64,000 bases of DNA, from assembly GCA_028712075.1 (NCBI GenBank), contig JAQTQX010000002.1, positions 1 through 64,000 on the forward strand, read 5' to 3'. Position numbers and translations under genes: made by a program. Shown in pieces: positions 1 to 8,089 of this stretch (the first letter of the stretch is position 1; every line of letters starts with the position of its first letter). The notes below the pieces were generated by a model, which ran no database searches, was not told the origin of the DNA, and was given only the letters and a program-made list of their open reading frames with translations. This DNA comes from Desulfuromonadaceae bacterium. GTDB lineage: Bacteria > Desulfobacterota > Desulfuromonadia > Geobacterales > Pseudopelobacteraceae.

Positions 1-463
1 GCTGATAGAAGATGCGTGCTGACGATTGCGGAATCATGTTGCCGCAGCCGATGCACTTCACGGCCCGTTCAATGGGGCTGTCTGCTACCGTCAGTTCCCG
101 GATGAAGGTTTCATCGCAGTTCTGACATTCAAATATCTCCCGGTCGATACCCAACAGGGTGTCGGTTCGTGAGACTTCCAGAAAACAGCCGCATACCAGG
201 CAACCGAAATGATCCGGTATACCGGTTTCCGCATTTCTCTCATATTCGTAATTGTTGCGGGCGACGCGTAAATTCTCCTCAAAGTTAATCTCCATCCGCT
301 TACAGAAGTGCATCAGGTCCGTGAGCATGTCTTTGACGTCATCTTCGTCGCCATCGAAATCCCGTCCTTCGAGTGTCAGGCAGTAGGCCTGCATAACCGT
401 GTCGATTCGGTCGGCACGCTCCTCGTTGGTCGGTTCGTCTGTCGTTCGCTCAAGAGGGCTCAT
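1..463 (-). CDS. Zinc-ribbon hypothetical protein (C-terminus beyond window)
   Basis: The minus-strand frame opens with ATG at 463 and stays open to the left edge, so about 154 residues are visible and the C-terminus is missing. The first 80 residues are acidic and helical. The visible C-terminal part holds cysteine pairs (CLVCGC, CQNC, CIGCG), as in tandem zinc ribbons. The start lies one base past the TGA of the gene at 465-1163, so the two are probably translationally coupled. Family not recognised. A nucleic-acid or protein-binding role would be a guess from the zinc ribbons alone. Confidence 0.7.
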   Translation of the reverse strand, partial: MSPLERTTDEPTNEERADRIDTVMQAYCLTLEGRDFDGDEDDVKDMLTDLMHFCKRMEINFEENLRVARNNYEYERNAETGIPDHFGCLVCGCFLEVSRTDTLLGIDREIFECQNCDETFIRELTVADSPIERAVKCIGCGNMIPQSSARIFYQ

Positions 464-464
464 G

Positions 465-1163
465 TCACCACCCCCTTACGTTCATTTGATTGAGAACCAT
501 TCCCAGATCGATTCCGGACTCGGTAATCTTCTCGATGTGTCCTACGGCATGGGCAATTTCGCCGCTGCTCTGGGGAACCTTGAGGAGACATTCTTCCTCG
601 AACCCCTCGACATCGTAGTCGAGAATAATCACGTCCATTTCCGAAATCTGCTCCGGTGCATTGCTGACAATGCTCTGTACCAGACCGCCTTCGAGGACCA
701 CGCCGACAATCGGCTTGGACGGAGGTGGATCTTCCGTCTGGGGGCCGATATCGCCGGTTTCTGTTTCGCTGATCCGCTGTTCCAGCCATTGGCCGGTAAA
801 GCTGTACTGAATGTCATCAGCGGTGATGAATACTGCTCCGCCGCCGAACCCATCCGGTCGCATCCGCGAACAGGTATAGGCGCTCTCCTTGGAGATCCAG
901 GGAAGTTCACCGTTGGAGCGGCGAATAATCTCCTGGAACCTGCTGAAAAGATCGTCCTCACTGAGTTCGATCTCTTCTCCGCCTGGCTCCTCCGGATCGA
1001 GGTAGCCATTACAGCACCACTCCTCCGCGTAGAGGTAGAACTTGTCCTCACCGTCGGATTCAAATGTGATGCTGAACGCCTCGATAACGCGTCGGTCCTC
1101 GTCGTTGATCAGGTTTTTGGGAATGGATGGTTGAAAAACCGCTTGGGAATAATAGTCTGCCAT
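465..1163 (-). CDS. Hypothetical protein of the element backbone
   Basis: A 232-residue acidic protein with no signal peptide or membrane segment. It starts with ATG at 1163, seven bases after a strong AAAGGAGACA ribosome binding site that can pair with its own leader (1166-1200). Family not recognised. It leads the last visible two-gene unit of the backbone, and its stop nearly touches the start of the zinc-ribbon gene. A long plus-strand reading frame (399-1244) over it is a shadow, because only the minus frame has a ribosome binding site and fits the operon. Confidence 0.75.
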   Translation of the reverse strand: MADYYSQAVFQPSIPKNLINDEDRRVIEAFSITFESDGEDKFYLYAEEWCCNGYLDPEEPGGEEIELSEDDLFSRFQEIIRRSNGELPWISKESAYTCSRMRPDGFGGGAVFITADDIQYSFTGQWLEQRISETETGDIGPQTEDPPPSKPIVGVVLEGGLVQSIVSNAPEQISEMDVIILDYDVEGFEEECLLKVPQSSGEIAHAVGHIEKITESGIDLGMVLNQMNVRGW

Positions 1164-1240
1164 GCTCTGTCTCCTTTGATTGATGGTGCAGGGAGACAGA
1201 AACCCCGAAGGGAGACGTATCTCCCCGATGGGGTTGGCAA
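1164..1240 (-). promoter_or_regulatory. Structured leader 1 (two-tier hairpin plus anti-SD)
   Basis: Outer stem AACCCC (1201-1206) with GGGGTT (1230-1235), inner stem GGGAGA (1210-1215) with TCTCCC (1220-1225), and 3-4-nt internal loops. Nearer the gene, nine bases at 1192-1200 are exactly complementary to the Shine-Dalgarno segment at 1166-1174, so the ribosome binding site of the gene at 465-1163 can be hidden in a hairpin. Same plan as the other nine leaders up to 14.2 kb. Confidence 0.75.
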
Positions 1241-1247
1241 TTGATGG

Positions 1248-1460
1248 TCAGGAAATCCTTCGGATGGTGCCGTCTTTGTCGGTGTACCATCCCGGTGGAA
1301 CCGACAAACCGTTCGAGACAACGAACATCATCTCGGGCCGGTGTTTGTTCCGTACCAAGTAGTAACCGCGGCCTTTTGAATCAAAGGCTTCATAGGCGGC
1401 CATGCCGTTGGGGTCGTTCATGGGCTGCCAAGCGAGACCGCTGAGGTCCTTTCCTCTCAT
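1248..1460 (-). CDS. Small hypothetical protein (70 aa)
   Basis: A 70-residue soluble protein rich in Gly, Arg and aromatic residues, ending in a tract that reads PPGWYTDKDGTIRRIS. Its ATG overlaps the stop of the upstream gene (1457-1918) by four bases, which indicates translational coupling. Leader 1 follows its stop directly. Family not recognised. The coupling and the conserved surroundings are the main reasons to accept it. Confidence 0.6.
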   Translation of the reverse strand: MRGKDLSGLAWQPMNDPNGMAAYEAFDSKGRGYYLVRNKHRPEMMFVVSNGLSVPPGWYTDKDGTIRRIS

Positions 1461-1918
1461 GGCACCGCTCCTTCCCCGGACCCGTGGAGATTGTATTCGT
1501 TGTCTCCACTTTCTCCATTCTCTTCCCGTTCATCATGGATGCCCGGCTCGTCGAGCACTACAAGCAGCACCGTGTCGGTTTCCCACCGAACATCAGTATG
1601 TTTGTAATAGCCCGACCAGAAGAAATCACTGTCGGTGACGTTTAGAGTATTACACTCCATCCGTCCCTCGAATTCCTTCAAGGCTACCTTGCCATTGTCC
1701 GGTTCGGCATCCCAGTCAGCCGCCATGAAATCACAGGCATGGTTGAATTCGCTGATTTTGTAGGCTTTCATCTGCCTTACAACCACCGCAAGTTTCTTGA
1801 TCCGCTCGATGTGCGTGGCATCAAGATCGATGACGGCATAGTCAGCGTTGTCAGAGAAGAACTCGCTGTTGTCGTGAACGGGAATGATGATGCGTTTTCC
1901 TGTGATTGTGTCTGTCAT
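1457..1918 (-). CDS. Hypothetical protein (153 aa)
   Basis: A 153-residue acidic protein without membrane segments or recognisable motifs. It starts with ATG at 1918 behind CAAGGAGACT and is preceded by leader 2. It is coupled by a 4-nt overlap to the 70-residue gene downstream. Function unknown. It sits just after the methyltransferase-helicase gene, so it could be an accessory to that protein or a general backbone protein; nothing in the sequence decides. Confidence 0.65.
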   Translation of the reverse strand: MTDTITGKRIIIPVHDNSEFFSDNADYAVIDLDATHIERIKKLAVVVRQMKAYKISEFNHACDFMAADWDAEPDNGKVALKEFEGRMECNTLNVTDSDFFWSGYYKHTDVRWETDTVLLVVLDEPGIHDEREENGESGDNEYNLHGSGEGAVP

Positions 1919-1985
1919 TACAGTCTCCTTGTTGTATGCGGAGACCGATCACCCCGGCGGGGAATCGATCCCCGCGAGGGTAGTG
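1919..1985 (-). promoter_or_regulatory. Structured leader 2
   Basis: Outer stem ACCC (1951-1954) with GGGT (1978-1981). Inner stem GCGGGGA (1957-1963) with TCCCCGC (1969-1975). GGAGAC (1940-1945) is complementary to GTCTCC (1923-1928), the complement strand of the Shine-Dalgarno of the gene starting at 1918. It lies between the stop of the methyltransferase-helicase and that start. Confidence 0.75.
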
Positions 1986-1994
1986 ATGTATGTT

Positions 1995-4900
1995 CTAAGC
2001 GCGTTTCCGCAGTGGTGCGGGTGAACGCAGATAGACACCGAACAGGGTGAACTCCAGGGCTCCAGAATCCAGCAAGGTCTGGTACATGCCGAATGGCAAG
2101 TCCCGAGAGACCTCTCTGCCGCCTTCACAATGGATGACGGAAATGGATGGTGGAGTTGGAGCAGGTTCCGGTCTGGTGACCGGCAGTTGGATGATGTTAT
2201 TCTTGATCGGTGTCATTGCTTTGTTGTCCCCCCTGACTCGGGCATTCTCGTGCTGGGTCATCTTCTTCAACAGGGACGACGGGTCCGTGTAGTTAAAGTT
2301 CCCCTCCTTGAGCGCTTTTGTCATCAGGGATGAAAACGACTGGCTGCTGCTGCATTCAGCCGGGTCGATGTCCGGTGTTTCCCCTTCCGCGAGCTTGGCG
2401 ACCATCCTCTTCTCCAGGGTGTAGGCAAGCTGCAGTGCCTGGACTTCCGAAGAGGTGAGATACCAGTAACGAACGGGACGAACTTCCCCGAACTGGGCCC
2501 GGTGGATGTCAGCGGTATTGACACGACGGATTCTACCGTCTCCCTGCTCTGCCAGTCTGGTGTTGGACGTGTAGTCGTACCAGACGAGGTTATTGAACTG
2601 GGATAGGTTGAGACCCGTGGCGACGCGGTGGAACGAGACAACAACGACCTGAGCCGTTACCTGCTCGAACCAGCCGACCAGCTTTTCTGGAGCAACCGAG
2701 TCGGGCAGGATCTCAATGCTGGCGCCCTGCACGTTATCCCGAAGGATGCGTTTCAAGACGGGGCGCATGTCGATCTTCTGCGTATTGCCTGTATAAACCA
2801 GCAGACGCTCTCCCCTGTCGATCACCCCCTGGGCGATACCGATCAGTTTTTCTTCTTTTTCCAGCAGCAGCTCCCCGTCGGGAAGCGACAGCCGGTGCAG
2901 CGTGCCAAGCGGAATATCCCGCAGTTTCAGTTCGTCGTTGTAATGCCGGAACGTATCGCTTACGCGCAGGAACGCGGCATTGCGGACGGCTGCAGCTGCC
3001 AGGAGGTCTTCCGGCGGCAGGTCTGCCTTGTCAATGATGTTTTCGATGCTCCGGTGACAGGTTTCCACCAGGGCGTGTGATTGACACTTGATGACCTCCC
3101 GTTCCACCGGTGGCAGGTCGTCGAAGTCGTCACTGTCCACGTTGACGAAGTTGGGAATCGTAAAGATCAGGGCTGCCGGTGAGATGCCAGCCGTATCGTA
3201 GGTGGTGACACGCTCTGATTCACGGTGACGGTTTTTCTCATCGGTTTTCCTGACGGTCTTGAACGCTCCATACTTGGTCTGGAAATCAGTAGCCGACTTC
3301 ATCTCCCAGCCGGCACTCCGCATTTGCATTGGATTCAACCCCCACAGGATGTTGTAGATGGATTTCGCCATACCGTTGGTCACGGTGGCGGTGAGGGCGA
3401 GAACCTTTTTGGAGGTTGCCGCAAGCCGGATGAACGCGGTCCCCTGGTTACTCATCAGGTTGGCCGCGTTGTGGGCTTCGTCGAAGATGGCAAGGTCGAA
3501 CGGTATCCGCTTCAAGAGCCGGATGTACGGAAGCTGCTTGTTGTGCGTCCTGGCTTCCGTGGCGGTACCGTTGCTTTCGATCTCGCTGATCCAGCGACGA
3601 TAGGTCATGACAGGTCGGTCATTTTCAGGAATATAGGTAAAGAGCGGTTCGCCGCAGTACGAGCACTTGGGTTTGTCACCCTTGCGGATCTTCTCGGACA
3701 GAGGCGAACGGCATGATGGGCAGACTTCCGTGTATTCAACGGAGCTGTGGCCATCCTTCTTGACGATGGTTTTGCGACTCTTGATGCAGAGCCGGTATTT
3801 CGGGTGCATCCTGAGTCGTGTGTAGGCAATCAGGTAGAGACCGTGCGGCCTGGTTGTGGCAAGTTCCTTCAGGGCTTCCCATGAGTCGATGACATGCACA
3901 CTGAATCCCTCGTTGGCGTATTCCTTTGCCAACTGGGGGATGAGCTGCGGTTCCGATACCATCACCGTGCGTTTTGCCTCAGTGAGGTACTTCACCGCTT
4001 TCGCCATCCAGGTTTTGCCCGTGCCGGTGTTAGCACGAATGCCAATGCCCCGGCGTCCTGAGCGGTAAGCCTTGATGACTGCCTTGACTGCTTCCCGTTG
4101 TGGTGGGAGCAGACCGATCCCCTGCAGTTCATCGATCAGGTATGCTTCGTCCTGACCGATTTCATGGAGGGGTTGGTAGAGCCGCGAGAGTTTCTGCAGA
4201 AGCACCGATGAGAGACGGCTGTTGAGTTCATAGTAGTCGAACCCGTGTTCCCGGGCCGGCTTGACGTACCCATGGCGGTCCATCAGAAATGCTTCAACGG
4301 TGGGCTTGCAGACCATCGTCTCGCAGTTGTTTTCCGGGTCTTTGAAGGTCTCGGTTTTGGTGATGACCATGAATTTGGCCAGGAAGAAGTCGCCGTTGAT
4401 GGTGACGGATTCTATCTGGCTGTTCATGGCTGCCAGTTGGACGGCATGTGCCGTTCGCAGGGTTGAAATGGGCTGGATGCTGGTGTCGTAGGACGACGGA
4501 TACTGCCGGTCCAGCACCATGACTGCCGCCTTGTCAAGCCGATCCTCACACTCCCGGTAGAACTCCGTGAGGTCGCGGGCCGTCATGAGCGGGCGGTTGC
4601 TGCCATTGCTGCCGCCAAGGGAAAGAGTCTGGCGTTTGCCTGGCACGGTGTACTTTACCCGTGTCGCTCCTTCCCCCAGGTTGGCAGCGGGCCAACTTTG
4701 GAAACGTGTGTACTGACGATAGATTTCGCTGCTGTTGTCCTGGTTCTTTGCCAGAAACACGACCACCTGCTTGAAACGGGCGTATTCCTCGCTCTGGAAG
4801 GCGTAGGCAAACGGAAATGTCCCGTGGATGATGTTCAACAATCTCCCTTTCAGTTCGTACTCGGGAATGATGAGGACCATCACTCCTTCATAGGCCAGCA

Positions 4901-5351
4901 GAGGGGCTGTCTTTTCCATCCAGGTGATCAGTTCGTTGCCGGCGGCCTTGTTGTAAGGTGGATTCAGCAGGATCAGATTGAACTTACCGGAAAGCTCCAC
5001 GTCGAAGAACGATGAGTTGAGTTTCTGGGTTGTCCCGTGAATCCTGTCAAACCTGCCGGCGTCCAGTTCAACGGCATATGAAAGGATTTCGTGAGGTGAA
5101 CCGTTGGAGGCGGCATAGCGTCGCTTGAGCCAGCGGATCACTGTGGTCAGGAATTCGCCTGAACCCGCACAGGGGTCAAGGACTGAAATGGTTTTCAGGG
5201 CATTGTAGCGCCGGCTTTTCCAACCGAATGACGGTTCCAGAATACGGAGTATCGTCTGAACGTCTGATGGAAAGGTCGGGTAGTACCCCTTGTTCAGTTC
5301 ATTCCCCCGGGTGCGGGAAAACGAGCTGTTGATGGTAGTGGTAAGTTCCAT
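1995..5351 (-). CDS. Adenine-specific DNA methyltransferase / DEAH helicase fusion
   Basis: 1118 residues. Residues 1-250 look like a class I SAM-dependent N6-adenine methyltransferase: SAM-binding motif DPCAGSGE at 59-66 and catalytic NPPY at 130-133. Residues from about 410 form an SF2 helicase: Walker A around NTGTGKT (441-447), four cysteines of a zinc ribbon at 544, 547, 563 and 566, DEAH at 624-627, and a late motif with QGDGRIRR. No nuclease motif is visible. It resembles the DUF6094-type enzymes and the methyltransferase-helicases used by phages and conjugative elements for DNA protection. Methylating the element against host restriction while tracking on DNA is therefore a reasonable inference; an orphan defence or regulatory role is the alternative. 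Preceded by leader 3. Confidence 0.85.
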   Translation of the reverse strand: MELTTTINSSFSRTRGNELNKGYYPTFPSDVQTILRILEPSFGWKSRRYNALKTISVLDPCAGSGEFLTTVIRWLKRRYAASNGSPHEILSYAVELDAGRFDRIHGTTQKLNSSFFDVELSGKFNLILLNPPYNKAAGNELITWMEKTAPLLAYEGVMVLIIPEYELKGRLLNIIHGTFPFAYAFQSEEYARFKQVVVFLAKNQDNSSEIYRQYTRFQSWPAANLGEGATRVKYTVPGKRQTLSLGGSNGSNRPLMTARDLTEFYRECEDRLDKAAVMVLDRQYPSSYDTSIQPISTLRTAHAVQLAAMNSQIESVTINGDFFLAKFMVITKTETFKDPENNCETMVCKPTVEAFLMDRHGYVKPAREHGFDYYELNSRLSSVLLQKLSRLYQPLHEIGQDEAYLIDELQGIGLLPPQREAVKAVIKAYRSGRRGIGIRANTGTGKTWMAKAVKYLTEAKRTVMVSEPQLIPQLAKEYANEGFSVHVIDSWEALKELATTRPHGLYLIAYTRLRMHPKYRLCIKSRKTIVKKDGHSSVEYTEVCPSCRSPLSEKIRKGDKPKCSYCGEPLFTYIPENDRPVMTYRRWISEIESNGTATEARTHNKQLPYIRLLKRIPFDLAIFDEAHNAANLMSNQGTAFIRLAATSKKVLALTATVTNGMAKSIYNILWGLNPMQMRSAGWEMKSATDFQTKYGAFKTVRKTDEKNRHRESERVTTYDTAGISPAALIFTIPNFVNVDSDDFDDLPPVEREVIKCQSHALVETCHRSIENIIDKADLPPEDLLAAAAVRNAAFLRVSDTFRHYNDELKLRDIPLGTLHRLSLPDGELLLEKEEKLIGIAQGVIDRGERLLVYTGNTQKIDMRPVLKRILRDNVQGASIEILPDSVAPEKLVGWFEQVTAQVVVVSFHRVATGLNLSQFNNLVWYDYTSNTRLAEQGDGRIRRVNTADIHRAQFGEVRPVRYWYLTSSEVQALQLAYTLEKRMVAKLAEGETPDIDPAECSSSQSFSSLMTKALKEGNFNYTDPSSLLKKMTQHENARVRGDNKAMTPIKNNIIQLPVTRPEPAPTPPSISVIHCEGGREVSRDLPFGMYQTLLDSGALEFTLFGVYLRSPAPLRKRA

Positions 5352-5440
5352 GCCTGTCTCCTTGGTAACAGGGGGCAGGCGGAGATAACACCCTCGCCGT
5401 TCGGGGAGGAGGTTAAAACCGCCTACCCGCAGAGGGATAG
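5352..5440 (-). promoter_or_regulatory. Structured leader 3 (most divergent copy)
   Basis: Outer stem CCCTC (5391-5395) with GAGGG (5432-5436). The interrupted inner stem pairs 5404-5414 with 5417-5428. The sequence differs from the other copies but keeps the two-tier shape. The Shine-Dalgarno here is caged by another pairing, CCTGT (5353-5357) with ACAGG (5368-5372), which puts AAGGAG in the loop. It controls the methyltransferase-helicase start at 5351. Confidence 0.65.
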
Positions 5441-5459
5441 AAATTATTGTTTCTTCGTC

Positions 5460-5729
5460 TCAGTGATCCCAATAGCGCCGGTCATACCAGCGGCCATTGA
5501 TCTTGATGCGGTTGTCGGCATCGATGGGAACGAAATGGTCATAACTGCCGCCTTCCATAAGGACTGTGCAGCGTCCCGTTCCGCCTTCCACCGTTGGTCC
5601 GAAGCCGGATATGTAAAACTGCCACTCTCCGTGAGTACCGTTACGATAGACTTCACGGTGCTGAATGTAGCCGTTTTTGACAATCCGGCGTTCCCAGTTG
5701 TCCGAAACCCGTTCAATTGGGTAACGCAT
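5460..5729 (-). CDS. Hypothetical protein (89 aa), beta-rich
   Basis: 89 residues with many Tyr, Trp and Arg and no membrane segment; the pattern suggests a small beta-sheet protein. Its start lies inside the 3' end of the upstream gene (17-base overlap), so it is probably translated by coupling. Not recognised. It ends just before leader 3. Confidence 0.6.
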   Translation of the reverse strand: MRYPIERVSDNWERRIVKNGYIQHREVYRNGTHGEWQFYISGFGPTVEGGTGRCTVLMEGGSYDHFVPIDADNRIKINGRWYDRRYWDH

Positions 5730-6276
5730 GGTGTTCCTCCTTCTCGATGGTGAAGTGCGCTGTTGTGGGAGGCATCTTGAGACCGCCGTACTTGAGCCGG
5801 TTTACTATCTCCGACTTGAGTTCGTGGGCCCGGAATTTCCAGCACCGCTTGTTTCCCACAAGAGGCTCTATTTCCGTGGATACTTCGTTGAACAGCACCT
5901 CGTACCAATCGCGATGGACAAACTCCCGTTGATCGAGAATCCTGGTAAAGACCTGGTAGCAATCCGCCTTCGAGGTGCCGATCAGAAACGACGAGTCGGA
6001 CGACGGCGTGATGTATGCCCCCGAATACCCTTCGCCCATTTTCGGTATGACCCTCAGGGGATGATTACTCCAGATGTTGATGGATCTGTCTTCTTTACCG
6101 TGACATTCAAGTGAACCCTTCATGGCAAGAATCTGGGCGAAAGCCCGAATCTCCTGAGTGGGTCCGTAGGCGGTGAGATAGAAGAGATTGCGGGCGCCGG
6201 GCACAGAATCGTCCAGGAACAGATCCCGGCAGATGATTGTTGCCGACGCCTTGTCGTTTGAGATGGTTATTTTCAT
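5713..6276 (-). CDS. Hypothetical protein (187 aa)
   Basis: I start this gene at ATG 6276 (MKITISNDKA), behind GAGGAGAA and leader 4. A longer upstream reading in the same frame runs through the leader and is not credible. The protein is soluble, about 187 residues, with a basic C-terminal half. No family recognised. It forms a two-gene unit with the 89-residue protein downstream. Confidence 0.65.
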   Translation of the reverse strand: MKITISNDKASATIICRDLFLDDSVPGARNLFYLTAYGPTQEIRAFAQILAMKGSLECHGKEDRSINIWSNHPLRVIPKMGEGYSGAYITPSSDSSFLIGTSKADCYQVFTRILDQREFVHRDWYEVLFNEVSTEIEPLVGNKRCWKFRAHELKSEIVNRLKYGGLKMPPTTAHFTIEKEEHHALPN

Positions 6277-6352
6277 GGGTTCTCCTCGTGTAATACCGAC
6301 GGAGAACGCACATCTCCCTGTGGGGAATGGCATTCCCCGTCGGGGTGTGATC
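6277..6352 (-). promoter_or_regulatory. Structured leader 4
   Basis: Outer stem CCC (6316-6318) with GGG (6342-6344). Perfect inner stem GGGGAAT (6322-6328) with ATTCCCC (6332-6338). The anti-SD GGAGAAC (6301-6307) exactly matches GTTCTCC (6279-6285) over the Shine-Dalgarno. This Shine-Dalgarno differs from those of leaders 1, 2 and 8 (GAGAAC rather than GAGACA), and the anti-SD has changed with it. Confidence 0.75.
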
Positions 6353-6361
6353 ATGAAATGA

Positions 6362-8080
6362 TTACTTTGTGAGTTTATCCTGAAGCATACCGAAAAGCGC
6401 AGGTGGCAGTTCTTCGACGCTATATACGACGCCGTAGGTCGGGAAGATCGTTCGTACCGACTCCTCGCAGATACCAAGCCCCATGGGCTCGATACCTTGC
6501 TCCAACAACCACCGGATTGCTCTTTTGGTGGTTCGCAGGTCATCAGGCTCGCCATCAGTTACACTGAGCAGAATTTTCCTGGGTTCCTCCCTTTTGAGCA
6601 ATTCCACCCCAGCCCAGTACAGTGCCTGAGCCAGAGGTGTGCCACCGCCTGCCGACATCCCGAATTTGGACGAGCAGGGACGCTCTCCAAACCGCACCAA
6701 AGGTGCTACCCCATCGCTGTTGCCGACTGGAAACGCGGCAACGGCAGCAAAACATCCAGGTATTGAATCAAGGGCCTCTGCAACAACATATGCAGTTTTA
6801 GATGCAACCTCGATTTTCTGGTGTTGCATACTCCCGCTCCTGTCCACGAGGATCATAATGGCGGTATTGACCTCCGTCTTCTCCTCCTGATGCAGAAACA
6901 GCCTGGTGTCGTGTAATGCGAGACGATGCACCACCCGGTTATCTATCTTGCTACCGGTGCGGCGTGCATGACGTCTCCTCAGCCGGCTTGCCTGGATTAA
7001 TCCGCTAAGCCGGGCTCTGAGCAGCGCCGTATGTCTTCTGATTTCATGAATATCGATGGGAAAGGTGCGCAGAGAGGCCTCCGGTGGAAGCAGAACGCCA
7101 CCCCGATTGCCAACAGTTTCACCCTCCGTTATCAGTTCTTGTTTGAGAATTTCACCGACATCGCCAAATCCGCCAGGATCACAATCGAGCATTTCCTGAA
7201 GAGTCTCGGGATTACCACCCAATTCCCCACCGGAACCACTCTTGGGAACAGGAGGCGACGGATTGCCTGCAGCTTGGGACTGAGAATCATCGCCTGCTGC
7301 AGTACCGGTGCTATCACCATCGGGTGATGAATCGCCGGTACCCTGTTCCGGTTCTCCTGACTGCTGGTCAGTGCCGGATGCCTGATTGTCTTCTTCCTGA
7401 TCATCGGAACTGCCATCAGGTTTTGACCCATCAGAGCTGCAGGTGGTTTTCGCCTTCTGGTCTTCCTGACGTTTCCGTTCCTGCTCCTGTTGGTGTTTTA
7501 CATCACGGATCAACCGCAGGATCTCCTCCGCCATGGATTGTGAGTCCCTGGTGGAGACGAGATTCGGAATTCTCTCGGTCAGGTCCAGCAACTTTTTGTA
7601 TCCGGTGCCGAGAAACCCGTTGACCGTACTGCTGGTCATGGCAAGAATGTCACTGAAGTCCTGATTCAAGGTTAGCCGCCCCCTGGCGCAAAGCCATGCC
7701 AGTAGAGTCTGCGGTGGGTCTTGAAGTGACGGTGTGAAACTCCCCTGTTGCTTCAGGTGCTCGGCCAGATCTTTCAAATTAGACCGGCACCCGGGATACT
7801 TCGCTCCCATCATCTTCTCGATACGGATGTCTTCAAGAATGTTTGTCAGGCACTTGAGCATGGAGGTACTACTTTTAACGGTGAAATCCGTGAACCGGAT
7901 GTGGGCGCTCTCGTGGTCGATATAGCCACGGGCAAGCAGTGCCGCCTCTTTGCTGTCCGGCAGGGACGGAAGATTAATAATCTGTCCGTTGGTGTACGCC
8001 TGGTCGCCGGAGATCTGTACTTGAATGTCGTATTTTTCCCCGAGCGCCTTGGCAACCAGGGGTAGTGTGGTGTGTTTCAT
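6362..8080 (-). CDS. CobT/NorD-like vWA-domain protein with HExxH motif
   Basis: 572 residues. The N-terminal domain has HESAH at 56-60 and NILEDIRIE at 80-88, a zincin-like pair also seen in CobT-like proteins. A low-complexity acidic linker runs from about 200 to 290. The C-terminal von Willebrand A domain has the metal-ion-dependent adhesion motif DRSGS at 413-417. In MoxR/CobS-vWA pairs the ATPase remodels a target bound by the vWA protein; the partner ATPase is two genes upstream (9395-10318). It starts nine bases after the DUF3150 stop, with its Shine-Dalgarno overlapping that stop. Substrate unknown; a role in cobalt chelation is unlikely because there are no cobalamin genes nearby. 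Confidence 0.85.
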   Translation of the reverse strand: MKHTTLPLVAKALGEKYDIQVQISGDQAYTNGQIINLPSLPDSKEAALLARGYIDHESAHIRFTDFTVKSSTSMLKCLTNILEDIRIEKMMGAKYPGCRSNLKDLAEHLKQQGSFTPSLQDPPQTLLAWLCARGRLTLNQDFSDILAMTSSTVNGFLGTGYKKLLDLTERIPNLVSTRDSQSMAEEILRLIRDVKHQQEQERKRQEDQKAKTTCSSDGSKPDGSSDDQEEDNQASGTDQQSGEPEQGTGDSSPDGDSTGTAAGDDSQSQAAGNPSPPVPKSGSGGELGGNPETLQEMLDCDPGGFGDVGEILKQELITEGETVGNRGGVLLPPEASLRTFPIDIHEIRRHTALLRARLSGLIQASRLRRRHARRTGSKIDNRVVHRLALHDTRLFLHQEEKTEVNTAIMILVDRSGSMQHQKIEVASKTAYVVAEALDSIPGCFAAVAAFPVGNSDGVAPLVRFGERPCSSKFGMSAGGGTPLAQALYWAGVELLKREEPRKILLSVTDGEPDDLRTTKRAIRWLLEQGIEPMGLGICEESVRTIFPTYGVVYSVEELPPALFGMLQDKLTK

Positions 8081-8089
8081 GGCGGCCTC

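Noticed and set aside
399-1244. 281-aa plus-strand reading frame
   Set aside because: Shadow of the minus-strand genes at 465-1163; no ribosome binding site and the wrong direction for the operon.
1995-5351. DISARM defence locus
   Set aside because: A methyltransferase and a helicase are present but fused; there is no DUF1998 protein, PLD nuclease or second DISARM component.
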